Positions 27,620-36,927 are shown, counted from the stretch's first letter. The stretch is 64,000 bases of DNA from Acidiphilium sp. PA (GCF_026191915.1 NZ_JAIMBY010000013.1:1-64000), one strand, 5' to 3'. Notes: generated by a model from the letters alone, not told the origin. Numbers and translations are program-made.

Positions 27620-28354
27620 ATGACCAGCACCATCACCCGCCGAATTTTGTCCCTCATCTCACCGGTTTCAGCCGCCGGATATAAAAAAACCCGCCTCGGC
27701 AACGGCGGCGACGGTGGCTATGTCCTGCTCGATAACTTCGTCGACTCGTCGTGTTGCCTCTCCATCGGCATTGGTGGTGACGTGAGTTTCGACGCCGCAT
27801 TGGCCGATCGCGGTTATGACGTCTTTCAGTATGACCACACCGTAAGCGGTCCTCCAACGAAGCACGACCGCTTCAAATTCTTCCAAATTGGCCTGGCGCC
27901 GCGCGGCCAGACATCCGAAACGCTTCATGACCTCGATCAGATCATCGCCGATCACAACATCAGCGCCTATCAGCGGCCCATCCTGAAAATCGACATCGAA
28001 GATGCCGAATGGGACGTTTTGTTAAACCTCCAACGGAGCTCGATTGAGCTATTCGACCAGATTTGTTTGGAGTTTCACAATCTCAATCGCCTCTCTGATC
28101 CTGACCAAGCTAAAAAAATCGAAAAAACCTTCCGTTTCCTGACCCAGACGCACGCCCCAATCCACGTACACGGTAACAATTGGGGGAACTTCTATATTGT
28201 AAATGGTATCCCAGTTCCGGAGGTAATCGAGCTGACATATGCGTCAAAAATAAATTATACTATGATCCCAAGCCAGGAAATATTTCCAGGCGAGTATGAC
28301 ACACCAAACAAGCCCGATGAAAGTGACTTTTTTTTAGGTAATTTTCAGTTCTAA
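27620..28354 (+). CDS. FkbM-family SAM-dependent methyltransferase
   Basis: 244 residues. Methyltransf_21 features are CLSIGIGGDVSFDAALADRG (SAM-binding glycine loop) and ILKIDIEDAEWDVLLNL (the Asp-rich FkbM motif). FkbM enzymes O-methylate sugars or polyketides, so glycan methylation is likely here given the adjacent glycosyltransferases. The first part is GC-rich but the last 150 bp are AT-rich. Flanked by the 158-bp direct repeats. Confidence 0.82.
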   Translation: MTSTITRRILSLISPVSAAGYKKTRLGNGGDGGYVLLDNFVDSSCCLSIGIGGDVSFDAALADRGYDVFQYDHTVSGPPTKHDRFKFFQIGLAPRGQTSETLHDLDQIIADHNISAYQRPILKIDIEDAEWDVLLNLQRSSIELFDQICLEFHNLNRLSDPDQAKKIEKTFRFLTQTHAPIHVHGNNWGNFYIVNGIPVPEVIELTYASKINYTMIPSQEIFPGEYDTPNKPDESDFFLGNFQF

Positions 28355-28584
28355 ATTTGCGTACGGGTTACGAGAACCAGACTTGAGCGACGAAAGCGAA
28401 TCCCTTGGAAAATATGGAAACAATACCGAAGAACTTTCATTTCATTACGGGATTGGATAAAAACTTCGGAGGAAAACCGGTCGGCTTCATTCATTATATG
28501 GCAATCCACGTCCGCACCAGCCTCCGCCGCCCGCAGCCGATCCATCCAATCCGGCGATGCCGGTAACCAATCGAGTTTTACCAT
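28351..28584 (-). pseudogene. Possible remnant of an FkbH-like gene N-terminus
   Basis: 77 residues from MVKLDWLPASPDWMDRLRAA; the frame is open back to 28707 through the repeat. 'K.WLP..PDW...L.A' is reminiscent of the N-terminus of FkbH/HAD-IIIC proteins that occur in sugar loci, but nothing that should follow is present. It overlaps the FkbM stop by 4 bp on the other strand. It may be only a chance frame. Confidence 0.3.
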
Positions 28585-28618
28585 GGCGCTATTGATGGCC
28601 GATCGGACGAGGGCAGAG

Positions 28619-28775
28619 CAGGGCAGGGGAAGCAAGCCGTTCTTTCTTGAAAGAAAGAACCAAAGAACTTTCGAACCAATCACAACCCGGCCGCGATCTA
28701 CCTCCACAACCCAAAACTGAAATCACTTAATAAACCGTCTCAAAACCAATTGCCGCGCCCGCCACCCATGGGCTA
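28619..28775. repeat. Direct repeat copy 2 (157 bp)
   Basis: Near-identical partner of 27319-27477, same orientation, 1.3 kb downstream. It ends 76 bp before the GT92/GT11 fusion gene, so that gene's promoter probably lies within or just after the repeat. Differences are about a dozen scattered substitutions and a small indel. Confidence 0.85.
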
Positions 28776-28851
28776 AACCCGCATTACCGGTGTCGACAAC
28801 TCGCTGACAAGCCATCCGGAACCCCTGACCTTGGATACGTGGATATAACGA

Positions 28852-31260
28852 ATGAAACTCGCCTGCGTCGCCATCGTCAAGAACGAAGAACGCCACATCG
28901 CGGAATGGATCGCCTACCAATTCGCCATCGGCTTCGACACCGTCATCCTGCTCGACAATCAATCGACCGACGCCACCCCGGATCGCGCGCGCGCCTTCGC
29001 CCCCTTGCACGACATCCGCGTGCTCGACTGGCACAGCACCAACCCCGACTATCAACTTCGCGCCTACGAACACGCCGTCCAAACCTTCGGCACCGAATTC
29101 AACTGGATGGCCTTCTTCGACACCGACGAATATCTGGTGATCGACCCACCGTTCGACCTCCGCGCCATCCTGAACCTCTGGGCCGATATCGCAGCCATCG
29201 GCATCCCCTGGGCCATGTTCGGTTCGTCCCGCCACAACGAGCGGCCAACCGGCCTCCTGATCGAAGATTTCGTCTACCGCTCCGAACCCGCCTTCGGACC
29301 CAACCGCCATATCAAATCCATTGTCCGGCCCGATCGTATGCTGCGTTGCGAAAACGCCCACAGCTTCAAAATCGCCGGCAACTATCACAGCCTCGCCGGC
29401 ACGCCCCTCAATTTCAGCCAGGATGGCCTGCTGATCAATGAACCCGATTACACCTTGGGCAAACTGCACCACTACTTCACCCGCTCGCGCGATCACTGGG
29501 CCGAAAAAATGCGTCGCGGCTACCACGATACCACGCGCGAGGCGTCCGAATTCGAAATCTACGACCGCAATGAAATATTTGACGACACCGCCGCCCGCCA
29601 CGCCCCGCAAGTCCGCGAAATCCTTGCACGCCTCAGCCTGCCACCCCTCAGTCCGCCCGCGTCGCTGCAGGCGGAGCGCAGCACTCCACCACCTGACGCC
29701 GCTGATCACGCAACGCCGGCCGAACAGACAAACCCTGCGATTATGCAGGAAGATGGCGAAGAACACGTGCTCCAAGCGCCAGACCCATGCCACCGCCCCG
29801 GCACCTGGGCACTCCTGACCGCTTTCGGCACTGTGCTCACATGGAACCCTCAGATCGAAACCATATCGCATCGCCCCCCTGACAATCTCGCCGATCAACA
29901 ACTCATCTTATGGCGCTGTACGCCTCAAAGCGACTTGGTGACCTATCATAATGGTCAGCTTGAACTACTCGACCCGCTATCTGGTCAGATCATCCCACAA
30001 CCGACTAGCCGGTGCGTGGAAATCACACCCGGCGAACGACATGGCGAAATAGCGTTGAAGCTTAATAATGGCGCGTTTCTGTCAGCACGACCAACGGCAT
30101 CACCACTCGAATCAGGTACCGTGAATGCACATGTGATGCACTGCCATGCCTGGGAATGCTTTACACCCATACAACCACCGCATGCGCGACCGATCGAAAG
30201 CGCCCGCACCCTCAACAGCGAACGGCGAACAGAAAAGCAATCACGGACCAGAACGCTCCCCAACCCACTATATCCGTCAGGGTTCGTGATTGGTTGGGAG
30301 CCCGCATTGCTTGGCAATTGCCTGTCATCGTATGCAAACCTTTTTGCGTTCTCAAAACGAAATGGTATCCCCATAGGATATCTGCAACTAAATAGTATCA
30401 ATAGAATCATCGAGGCCAAACCAGACGAAAGTCAGAGTTATTCACCACGACCAGAATTTGATTTTAAGAAATTTAAAATTGTAAGCGATTATGTCAATTT
30501 GATCCTCCATGACGACGTCGACACCTTGTATCGCCGGGTTTACAGCTTGAACATAAACGAAATTGGGAAACGGGATGATATTAGCGGCGAAATCGTTTTT
30601 TTAACCTACGCGCCCGAATTCAAAAATCTCTCTTTGTATGAGACGGATTTGAGAGATTTCTGTAATCGTGGCAACGGCATCGTGATGCGAGGAGCGTATT
30701 GGTATCAATACCCTGATATGCGTGAATTGGCCGAAGTGGGGCGCTCACTACGCGATCTGCTTTCAATTAAGCATGTAGACGCAGCCGAAGACCGAAGGCG
30801 ACTAATGGATTCAGAGCATGGCGTTATGTCCATTGGCATTCACATGCGGCGCGGTCGGGATTATCGGGATTGGATAAACGGCAAATTTTACTTCGAAATC
30901 GAAGATTATTTACGCGTTATGTCAGCAATCCATGAGGAGTTGTCAGACGTGCCACACCGTTTTTATGTGTGCTCTGACATTAAAATGGACGAGCTTGTTT
31001 TCGACGGTTTACCCGTTTGCTACGTCCCGGCTTCCCTGGAAGATGACTTTTCGGCGCTCGCGAAATGCGATTACGTGGTGGGTCCTCCCAGCACATTTGG
31101 TACTTGGTCTGCATTTCTAGGTAAAGGTAAACGAGTTATTCTTACCAAGGACCGCATAAATTCGTTGCGGTCTTGGACGCCAATTTTGGATCATTTTGTC
31201 AATGTCGTTTATCCGACGGGGGCGTACATACCGGGCGACTTGCGGTCAAGTCCAATATAA
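28852..31260 (+). CDS. Three-part glycosyltransferase: GT92/GT2-like, trefoil-like, GT11 fucosyltransferase-like
   Basis: 802 residues. About 1-260: VAIVKNEERHIAEWIAYQFA, LLDNQSTDATPD and FFDTDEYLVI, the Glyco_tranf_2_4/GT92 pattern with a DxD-like motif. About 320-445: a fascin/beta-trefoil-like stretch (IALKLNNGAFLSA, AWECFTPI) that may bind carbohydrate. About 480-800: GT11-like, with GIHMRRGRDYRDW (H664, the GDP-fucose-binding HxRRxD region) and YVVGPPSTFGTWSAFLG. The first half is GC-rich like the chromosome. From about codon 480 (30290) the DNA becomes clearly AT-richer, suggesting a chimeric gene. Likely decorates a surface glycan. Confidence 0.82.
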   Translation: MKLACVAIVKNEERHIAEWIAYQFAIGFDTVILLDNQSTDATPDRARAFAPLHDIRVLDWHSTNPDYQLRAYEHAVQTFGTEFNWMAFFDTDEYLVIDPPFDLRAILNLWADIAAIGIPWAMFGSSRHNERPTGLLIEDFVYRSEPAFGPNRHIKSIVRPDRMLRCENAHSFKIAGNYHSLAGTPLNFSQDGLLINEPDYTLGKLHHYFTRSRDHWAEKMRRGYHDTTREASEFEIYDRNEIFDDTAARHAPQVREILARLSLPPLSPPASLQAERSTPPPDAADHATPAEQTNPAIMQEDGEEHVLQAPDPCHRPGTWALLTAFGTVLTWNPQIETISHRPPDNLADQQLILWRCTPQSDLVTYHNGQLELLDPLSGQIIPQPTSRCVEITPGERHGEIALKLNNGAFLSARPTASPLESGTVNAHVMHCHAWECFTPIQPPHARPIESARTLNSERRTEKQSRTRTLPNPLYPSGFVIGWEPALLGNCLSSYANLFAFSKRNGIPIGYLQLNSINRIIEAKPDESQSYSPRPEFDFKKFKIVSDYVNLILHDDVDTLYRRVYSLNINEIGKRDDISGEIVFLTYAPEFKNLSLYETDLRDFCNRGNGIVMRGAYWYQYPDMRELAEVGRSLRDLLSIKHVDAAEDRRRLMDSEHGVMSIGIHMRRGRDYRDWINGKFYFEIEDYLRVMSAIHEELSDVPHRFYVCSDIKMDELVFDGLPVCYVPASLEDDFSALAKCDYVVGPPSTFGTWSAFLGKGKRVILTKDRINSLRSWTPILDHFVNVVYPTGAYIPGDLRSSPI

Positions 31261-31297
31261 CAAGATAAAATATCGTCGTCCATAACAAGGAAAAAAA

Positions 31298-33055
31298 ATG
31301 CGAAATTGTATGTCTTTTCATGGTCGGGTTAATCTGTTTGAAACTCAGCCAAGAATAGCAGTCGAGCATAATGCACTATACATGCCCACACACGGAGCAG
31401 ATAACTCCCAGGGGCGAGCCGCCGGATTATATGACGTAAAAGGCAAACTTATATTAGAAGCCGCACGATTTCGAGGGCCAGAACCCCACAGTATAGGCTC
31501 TCCATTTTCTACTTGGTTCGACCCTAAAAGAGCCAAAAACATTTGGTCTGAACCAGCATTTTATATGGGACAATTTGCAAAACATTACGGACATTTTTTA
31601 GTCGACAGCTTATGTAGGCTATGGGCTTACCAAAAAAATGAATCTCGGAAAATAAAGATAATTTATCATGGCACGGAAATGGCTTCAGAGTTTTTCAAGA
31701 TTGATTATATGAGAAATATCTTGAATGCAATGGGGCTTGCCGAAGTAGACTTTATCAAGTTTGATGAGCCGACCCTAATCTCAAAGATTATTGTCCCGGA
31801 GCCGGCGTTTGAGGAACTGAGCTACGTTTATAAAGAATTTGCAACGTTTTTTAATTCACTCGGAAATATAATTGCCCCGGCTGACGAAAATACCATCGTT
31901 TCTGACCGTCCTATTTACTTGACTAAGATCAATATTAAATCGGGTATCTCTCATTTCGTAAATGAGGACGAATTTGCGAATGTGCTGTCCAACGCGGGCG
32001 TAGAAGTAATATCACCTGAGTTGTTGAGCTTGGAGGAACAAATAAAAATTTTCCGAACAAGGTCTGTAATAACGGGACTGACGGGGTCTGCCTTTCATAC
32101 GTCAATTTTTGTTCCACGCCGTAATTATCTTTGCCTAAATTATCACGATACAATTTGGTCGAATCAACTATTGTTCGACAGAGCGAATGAAAACGTCGGT
32201 TTCCATGTATGCCCGGATAATGATTCTCCGAATTCAGGAACCGATGCGAATTTTGGGAATAATTTCCATATTGAAAATCCTAAAAAGCTTGCAGAAGAGT
32301 TTTTGCGAGCAATAGACGATTTCCAGTTTTGGCTGACGGGCACGCAATATGTCTCAAGTTACCGCAACATTCCACAGTTACAGCTACGCGGCAGCCCAAC
32401 GGGACACCAGCCTCAGCCGGAAAGTGTGCACGAATTGTCTCTCGATGAAATAGGCAAACTAACCGGTACGGACAAATCGTCCAAAGCACATGGGTATTTA
32501 AAATTTTATGATAGGTTTGTCCGAGAGATAAGGGTATCCGCCGATAAGGTTTTAGAGATTGGCGTGTTAAACGGTCAGTCTCTCCAGATGTGGGGGACTT
32601 ATTTCACGAATGCAACCATCGTAGGGCTCGATATAAATCCTGAGACTTTAAAGTATTCAAAAGGTCGTCTTAAAGTAATAATGGCAGATCAAAGCAGATC
32701 TGCTGATTTGGAGGCTGTAGCCGAAGAGCATGGCCCATTTGACCTAATTGTAGACGATGGCTCCCATATATGGGAACACCAAATGAACTCGTTTACAAGT
32801 TTATTTGAATCAGTAAAAAGTGGAGGATTTTATATAATCGAAGATCTACAGGTTTGTTTTCCGGAAATTGTCGGCTACGAACATTATAGACAAGGACGAG
32901 ACTTTTCGACGGTAAATTTCCTCGAAAAACTATCTAATTATGTGGTGCGTGGGTGTGTTCCGGAGAGCGAGGTGGACGTAAGGTACGGGGCTATTATGCC
33001 AAAACTGGAGTTTGTTGCCTTCCATTATGGGACCGTATTGTTAAAGAAGAAATGA
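31298..33055 (+). CDS. GT61-type glycosyltransferase fused to a class I methyltransferase
   Basis: 585 residues, AT-rich throughout. About 1-335: DUF563/GT61-like, with YMGQFAKHYGHFLVDSLCRL, DRPIYLTKINIKSG and GLTGSAFHTSIFVP. About 370-585: a CmcI/macrocin-type methyltransferase with LTGTDKSSKAHGYLKFYD, VLEIGVLNGQSLQMW (SAM loop), GLDINP and IVDDGSHIWEHQMNSF. AAGGA precedes the start. It lies 37 bp after the fusion glycosyltransferase gene and shares its foreign composition, so the two probably form a unit adding and methylating sugars. Confidence 0.85.
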   Translation: MRNCMSFHGRVNLFETQPRIAVEHNALYMPTHGADNSQGRAAGLYDVKGKLILEAARFRGPEPHSIGSPFSTWFDPKRAKNIWSEPAFYMGQFAKHYGHFLVDSLCRLWAYQKNESRKIKIIYHGTEMASEFFKIDYMRNILNAMGLAEVDFIKFDEPTLISKIIVPEPAFEELSYVYKEFATFFNSLGNIIAPADENTIVSDRPIYLTKINIKSGISHFVNEDEFANVLSNAGVEVISPELLSLEEQIKIFRTRSVITGLTGSAFHTSIFVPRRNYLCLNYHDTIWSNQLLFDRANENVGFHVCPDNDSPNSGTDANFGNNFHIENPKKLAEEFLRAIDDFQFWLTGTQYVSSYRNIPQLQLRGSPTGHQPQPESVHELSLDEIGKLTGTDKSSKAHGYLKFYDRFVREIRVSADKVLEIGVLNGQSLQMWGTYFTNATIVGLDINPETLKYSKGRLKVIMADQSRSADLEAVAEEHGPFDLIVDDGSHIWEHQMNSFTSLFESVKSGGFYIIEDLQVCFPEIVGYEHYRQGRDFSTVNFLEKLSNYVVRGCVPESEVDVRYGAIMPKLEFVAFHYGTVLLKKK

Positions 33056-33347
33056 TCATCCCGTCCGATTTAATGCGCCCGAGACAGGCATAATGTCGAA
33101 CCGAAGTTGCTGATGCTTTTAGCGGCTAACCCATGCGAGCATGATGTGCGATCAGGTCGAAGTCTACGGCGAGCCTCTGCCCAATTTCCCCCAACCCGCA
33201 CCAACCCTCGCCAGCGCCGAGCAGCCATAACCCGCATTCCAACCGGCGCGCGGCCCCACCGGTCCGCGCGCCCGCAATCCAGTGCAGGCGAACAAATCAT
33301 AAACAAACCGCTTGCCCACCCCCCGCCCGCTGTGGTCTTCTGCCCCC
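33056..33347. other. Intergenic stretch, no gene seen
   Basis: Composition returns from AT-rich to GC-rich around 33110-33180. No RNA gene, terminator or convincing reading frame was recognised. It is probably the right edge of the glycan block. Confidence 0.5.
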
Positions 33348-34007
33348 GTGACCGAGGATCAACCCCTACCCGAGCCCACGCCCATCCAACGCCTCGCCGC
33401 GATATTCGATCTGCTGATCGAATCCACCGCCCACGAATCCGTCCGCGCCCGCGTCGCCATCCCCCTGATGATCATGATGTGGTCGCGCATCGACAGCCTC
33501 GCCCGCCGCTTCGTCAGCCTGTTCACCCGCAGGCAACCCCGCATCCCAACCCCGAACCCCAACCGGCAAACCCCCACCCGGCAAATCCGCACCAGTCGCC
33601 CCAGACCAACCCGGGTCCCGAAAATCTCCCGCCCGCTCGAACATTGTCCCCCCGGCGGCTACGGCTGGCTGATCGAAAACCTCCCCATCCGGGGCACCGG
33701 CATCGCCGTCGCGCGCGCCGAGCTCGAACACCTCCTCACCGACCCCGCCATGCACCAGCTCATCGCCGCAACACCCGCCCTCGGCCGCATCCTCCGCCCG
33801 CTCTGCTACGCCCTCGGCATCGAGCGCCCGCCACAACTCGCCCGCCCCAGGCCCGAAATCCCCCACAAACGCACCAAACCCAGGCGCCGGCCGGAACCCT
33901 ACCCGCGCGGCCCCTATGCCGACGGCATCCTGCCGCGCCCCACCCCCTTCGGCCCCGCAAGCCGCTTCTGGCCGCCCTGGCTCAAACCGGCAAAAATCAC
34001 CGCCTGA
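33348..34007 (+). CDS. Conserved-looking hypothetical protein, Pro/Arg-rich
   Basis: 219 residues from GTG 33348 (a TTG at 33312 is possible). A hydrophobic/helical N-part (QRLAAIFDLLIESTAHESV, VAIPLMIMMWSRIDSLARR) is followed by a Pro/Arg/Thr linker and a C-part with GGYGWLIENLPIRGTGIAVA and LLTDPAMHQLIAATPALGRIL, ending in Pro-rich basic sequence. No catalytic motif recognised. Real coding is supported by third-position GC and the well-formed helical segments. Convergent with rlmH. Confidence 0.65.
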   Translation: MTEDQPLPEPTPIQRLAAIFDLLIESTAHESVRARVAIPLMIMMWSRIDSLARRFVSLFTRRQPRIPTPNPNRQTPTRQIRTSRPRPTRVPKISRPLEHCPPGGYGWLIENLPIRGTGIAVARAELEHLLTDPAMHQLIAATPALGRILRPLCYALGIERPPQLARPRPEIPHKRTKPRRRPEPYPRGPYADGILPRPTPFGPASRFWPPWLKPAKITA

Positions 34008-34048
34008 CCCCGGCGCCCACCCACGCCTGAAACGTTACGATATCGCAA

Positions 34049-34531
34049 CTAAAACGACGGCCGCCCGGCCCGATGATACGGATGCCCCGCCAGAATGCAC
34101 TGCGCCCGGTAAAGCTGCTCCGCCAGCAAAACCCGCGCCAGCATATGCGGCAGGGTCAGCCGCCCCAGCGACAACCGCGCCTCCGCCCGCGCGAGCACCG
34201 ACCCATCCAGCCCCTCGGCCCCGCCAATCACAAACGCAACCGCCCGCCCGGACTCCCGCCACCCCGCAAACAGCGCGGCGAGTCCCGCACTATCCGGCAT
34301 CGCGCCCCCCTGATCGAGGGCGACGACCAAATCCCCACCCCCGATTTTCCCCAATATCAACGCCGATTCGCGCCGCTTGATCTCAGCCGCGTTTCCCACC
34401 CCGTCCGCCAGCGCCACCAGCCCGAGCACCGGGTTCAGCCGCTTGGCATAGCGCGCAAATAAGTCGGCTTCCGGCCCGGAATTCTCCCGCCCGACCGCAA
34501 TCACCCGCAGCCGGGACTCAGCCGCCCTCAT
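34049..34531 (-). CDS. rlmH: 23S rRNA (pseudouridine1915-N3)-methyltransferase RlmH
   Basis: 160 residues, SPOUT fold. FVIGGAEGLDGSV (SAM-binding knot), RLSLGRLTLPHMLARVLLAEQLYRA and the C-terminal HPYHR motif are all present. It methylates helix 69 of 23S rRNA. It overlaps the end of rsfS by 14 bp, the common pairing. Confidence 0.95.
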   Translation of the reverse strand: MRAAESRLRVIAVGRENSGPEADLFARYAKRLNPVLGLVALADGVGNAAEIKRRESALILGKIGGGDLVVALDQGGAMPDSAGLAALFAGWRESGRAVAFVIGGAEGLDGSVLARAEARLSLGRLTLPHMLARVLLAEQLYRAQCILAGHPYHRAGRPSF

Positions 34532-34973
34532 CGATCACGGGTTCATCCAGCTCGGGTTCATCCAGGTCAGGCCCCCACATCTTTTCAAGCGCATACAGCG
34601 CCCGCGCTTCCGCCTTGAACAGATGCACCACAATATCCCCGGCATCCACCAGCACCCAGTCCGACCCCGCGGCCCCCTCGGTCTGCACCCGCTTCACCCC
34701 AAGCTCCGCGAGTTTCTCGATCAGATGCGTCGCCATCGCCGCGATCTGGCGATCCGCCAGACCCGTCGCAATCACCATCCGGTCGGCAAAACTCGCCCGC
34801 CCCGCCAGGTCAAGCGCCACGATCTCCTCGGCCTTGTCGTCTTCCAGGCTGGATACGATCGCCCGCTGCATCCGCTCCAGCAGATCAGGCGATTTCTCGG
34901 CCGATTTCCGCACGCGCGGCTTCGGCCCGGCAATCACCGCCTTCTTGCGCGGCGATCCCGGCGCCTTCGGCAC
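34518..34973 (-). CDS. rsfS: Ribosomal silencing factor RsfS
   Basis: 151 residues from a GTG start. Core DUF143 motifs: EIVALDLAGRASFADRMVIA, TGLADRQIAAMATHL and EGAAGSDWVLVDAGDIVVHL. A basic N-terminal extension (about 25 residues) and an acidic Glu/Asp/Pro tail are extra. It binds L14 (uL14) and blocks 30S-50S joining in starvation. Part of proA-nadD-rsfS-rlmH. Confidence 0.93.
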   Translation of the reverse strand: MPKAPGSPRKKAVIAGPKPRVRKSAEKSPDLLERMQRAIVSSLEDDKAEEIVALDLAGRASFADRMVIATGLADRQIAAMATHLIEKLAELGVKRVQTEGAAGSDWVLVDAGDIVVHLFKAEARALYALEKMWGPDLDEPELDEPVIDEGG

Positions 34974-35059
34974 GATTTCAACCGGTGTAGGCGGCTTGCG
35001 CTTCGCCGCCGGCTTGCGCGGGGCGGCGGGGGACGAGGTCGTACGGGTCGGCGGGCGGG

Positions 35060-35626
35060 TTATGATCGGTCTCCTGATGAACGATTGCGCCGTAACGCAC
35101 GCAATGCAGTGGCTGATAGCGGATTCTCACGCACTGGCAACCATGTCCACGCTGGTGGCCGCCGCATCGCCAGCAACCGCGCACCGCCCCGGGCATGCCG
35201 CAGCCCATGCGCGGCCTTGCCCGCCAGCGCCGCCCGCGTCTCGCCCGGCCGCGGCAACACCGCAATCGGCACCGCCCGCACGATCGATCGCCACCGGTCC
35301 CACCGGGGCAGCTGCGCCAGATTATCCGCCCCCATCAACCAGACAAACCGCGCACAGGGAAACCGCCGCCGCAGCGCCGCCAGCGTATCCGCGGTATAGC
35401 GCGTCCCCAGCACATGTTCGATCGATGTCGCCAACACCCGCCGCCCATCCCCAATCGCCCGCGCCGAGTCCAGCCGCACCGCCATCGGCGCCATGCCGGC
35501 CTGCGGTTTCAAAGGATTCCCCGGCGATACCAGCAACCAGACCTGGTCCAGCCCCAGCGCCCGCATCGCCGCCCGCGCCACATGCAGATGCCCCGCATGC
35601 GCCGGGTTGAAACTCCCCCCCAGCAA
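35060..35626 (-). CDS. nadD: Nicotinate-nucleotide adenylyltransferase
   Basis: 188 residues from TTG 35626, beginning directly in the nucleotide-binding motif LGGSFNPAHAGHLHVA; later FVWLMGADNLAQLPRW and the LSATALR (ISSTxIR-type) end. It makes deamido-NAD from NaMN. The usual first strand ('RIGL' before LGGSF) is encoded upstream in frame, and the frame stays open to 35701 without ATG or GTG (only CTG 35680, ATT 35677, CTG 35665). The true start may therefore be a rare codon at 35665-35680. Confidence 0.9.
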   Translation of the reverse strand: MLGGSFNPAHAGHLHVARAAMRALGLDQVWLLVSPGNPLKPQAGMAPMAVRLDSARAIGDGRRVLATSIEHVLGTRYTADTLAALRRRFPCARFVWLMGADNLAQLPRWDRWRSIVRAVPIAVLPRPGETRAALAGKAAHGLRHARGGARLLAMRRPPAWTWLPVRENPLSATALRALRRNRSSGDRS

Positions 35627-35676
35627 CCCGATCCGCGACCGCCGCCGGTCGCCGAACCGTGGCAGAGGCTCAGCAA

Positions 35677-36927
35677 TCAGGGCCGCACCTGGCCGGTCCC
35701 GATCACCTGATACCGAAAACTCGTCAATTGCGCCGGCCCCACCGGCCCGCGCGCATGGATGCGCCCGGTCGCAATGCCAATCTCCGCCCCGAACCCGAAT
35801 TCACCCCCGTCGCAAAACTGTGTCGAGGCATTCCACAACCCCACCGCACTATCGATCCCCGCCAGAAACGCCTGCGCCACCTCGGCATTTTCTGTAATGA
35901 TCGCATCGGTATGCGACGATCCGTGGCGCGCGATATGCGCAAGCGCCGCCTCCAGCCCATCCACCACCGCGACCGAGAGCACGGCATCGAGCCACTCGGT
36001 ATCGAAATCCGCCGCCGCCATCGCCACGATCGCCCGGGCCCGCGCATCCCCCCGGCATTCGCAGCCCAGTGCTGCCAGATCCGCCACCAGCACCGGCAGC
36101 AGCGCATCCGCAATCGCCGCATCGATCAGCAGCGTCTCGGTTGCCCCGCACACCCCGGTCCGCCGCATCTTGGCATTGGCCAGCACCGCCCGCGCCATCG
36201 CGAAATCGGCCTCGGCGTGGATATATGTATGATTAAGCCCCTCCGCATGCGCCAGCACCGGCACCCGCGCCTCGCGCTGCACACGCTCGACCAGCGATTT
36301 GCCCCCGCGCGGAATGACCAGATCGATCACCCCCGTCGCCCGCAGCATCGCCGCCACGAAGGCGCGATCAGCCGTCGGCGCGATCTGCACACACGCCCCC
36401 GGCAGCCCGGCCGCCCGCAATCCCGCGCTGATCGCCTGATCGATCGCCCGCGCCGAATGCTGGCTGTCCGATCCGCCGCGCAGGATCACCGCATTGCCCG
36501 ATTTCAGACAGATCGCGGCGGCATCGGCCCCCACGTTCGGCCGGCTCTCGTAAATCATCCCGATCACCCCGATCGGCTGCGCCACCCGGCGGATCACCAG
36601 CCCGTTCGGCCGCGTCCATTCCGCCAGAACCCCCGCGAGCGGATCGGGCAGGTCCGCCACGGTCTCCAACCCCGCCGCCATCGCCTCGATCCGTTCGGGC
36701 GTCAGCAGCAACCGGTCACGAAACGCCGCCGTGCCAGTATGCGCCGCCACATCCCGCGCATTCGCCGCCAGAATCGCCGCGCTCGATTGCCGCAGCGCGG
36801 CTGCCCCGGCGCGTAACGCCGCATCGCGCTGCGCCGCCGGCGCCATCGCCAGCACCCGCCCCGCCGCCCGCGCGGCAGCACCCTCGGTCTGCAACCATTG
36901 GTCGATGGGATCGATCGGCATATCCAT
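35677..36927 (-). CDS. proA: Gamma-glutamyl phosphate reductase
   Basis: 416 residues from MDMPIDPIDQWLQ; an upstream ATG at 36990 adds 21 residues of poor composition. The catalytic Cys is in RTGVCGATETLL, and there are NVGADAAAICLKSGNAVILRGGSD and ELGFGAEIGIATGRIHARGP-type motifs. It reduces gamma-glutamyl phosphate to the semialdehyde in proline synthesis. First gene of proA-nadD-rsfS-rlmH; proB is not adjacent. Confidence 0.95.
   Translation of the reverse strand: MDMPIDPIDQWLQTEGAAARAAGRVLAMAPAAQRDAALRAGAAALRQSSAAILAANARDVAAHTGTAAFRDRLLLTPERIEAMAAGLETVADLPDPLAGVLAEWTRPNGLVIRRVAQPIGVIGMIYESRPNVGADAAAICLKSGNAVILRGGSDSQHSARAIDQAISAGLRAAGLPGACVQIAPTADRAFVAAMLRATGVIDLVIPRGGKSLVERVQREARVPVLAHAEGLNHTYIHAEADFAMARAVLANAKMRRTGVCGATETLLIDAAIADALLPVLVADLAALGCECRGDARARAIVAMAAADFDTEWLDAVLSVAVVDGLEAALAHIARHGSSHTDAIITENAEVAQAFLAGIDSAVGLWNASTQFCDGGEFGFGAEIGIATGRIHARGPVGPAQLTSFRYQVIGTGQVRP

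Noticed and set aside
27319-28775. Insertion sequence or composite transposon made of the two repeats
   Set aside because: Neither repeat nor the sequence between encodes a transposase, and no target-site duplication was seen; reported only as a repeat-flanked block.
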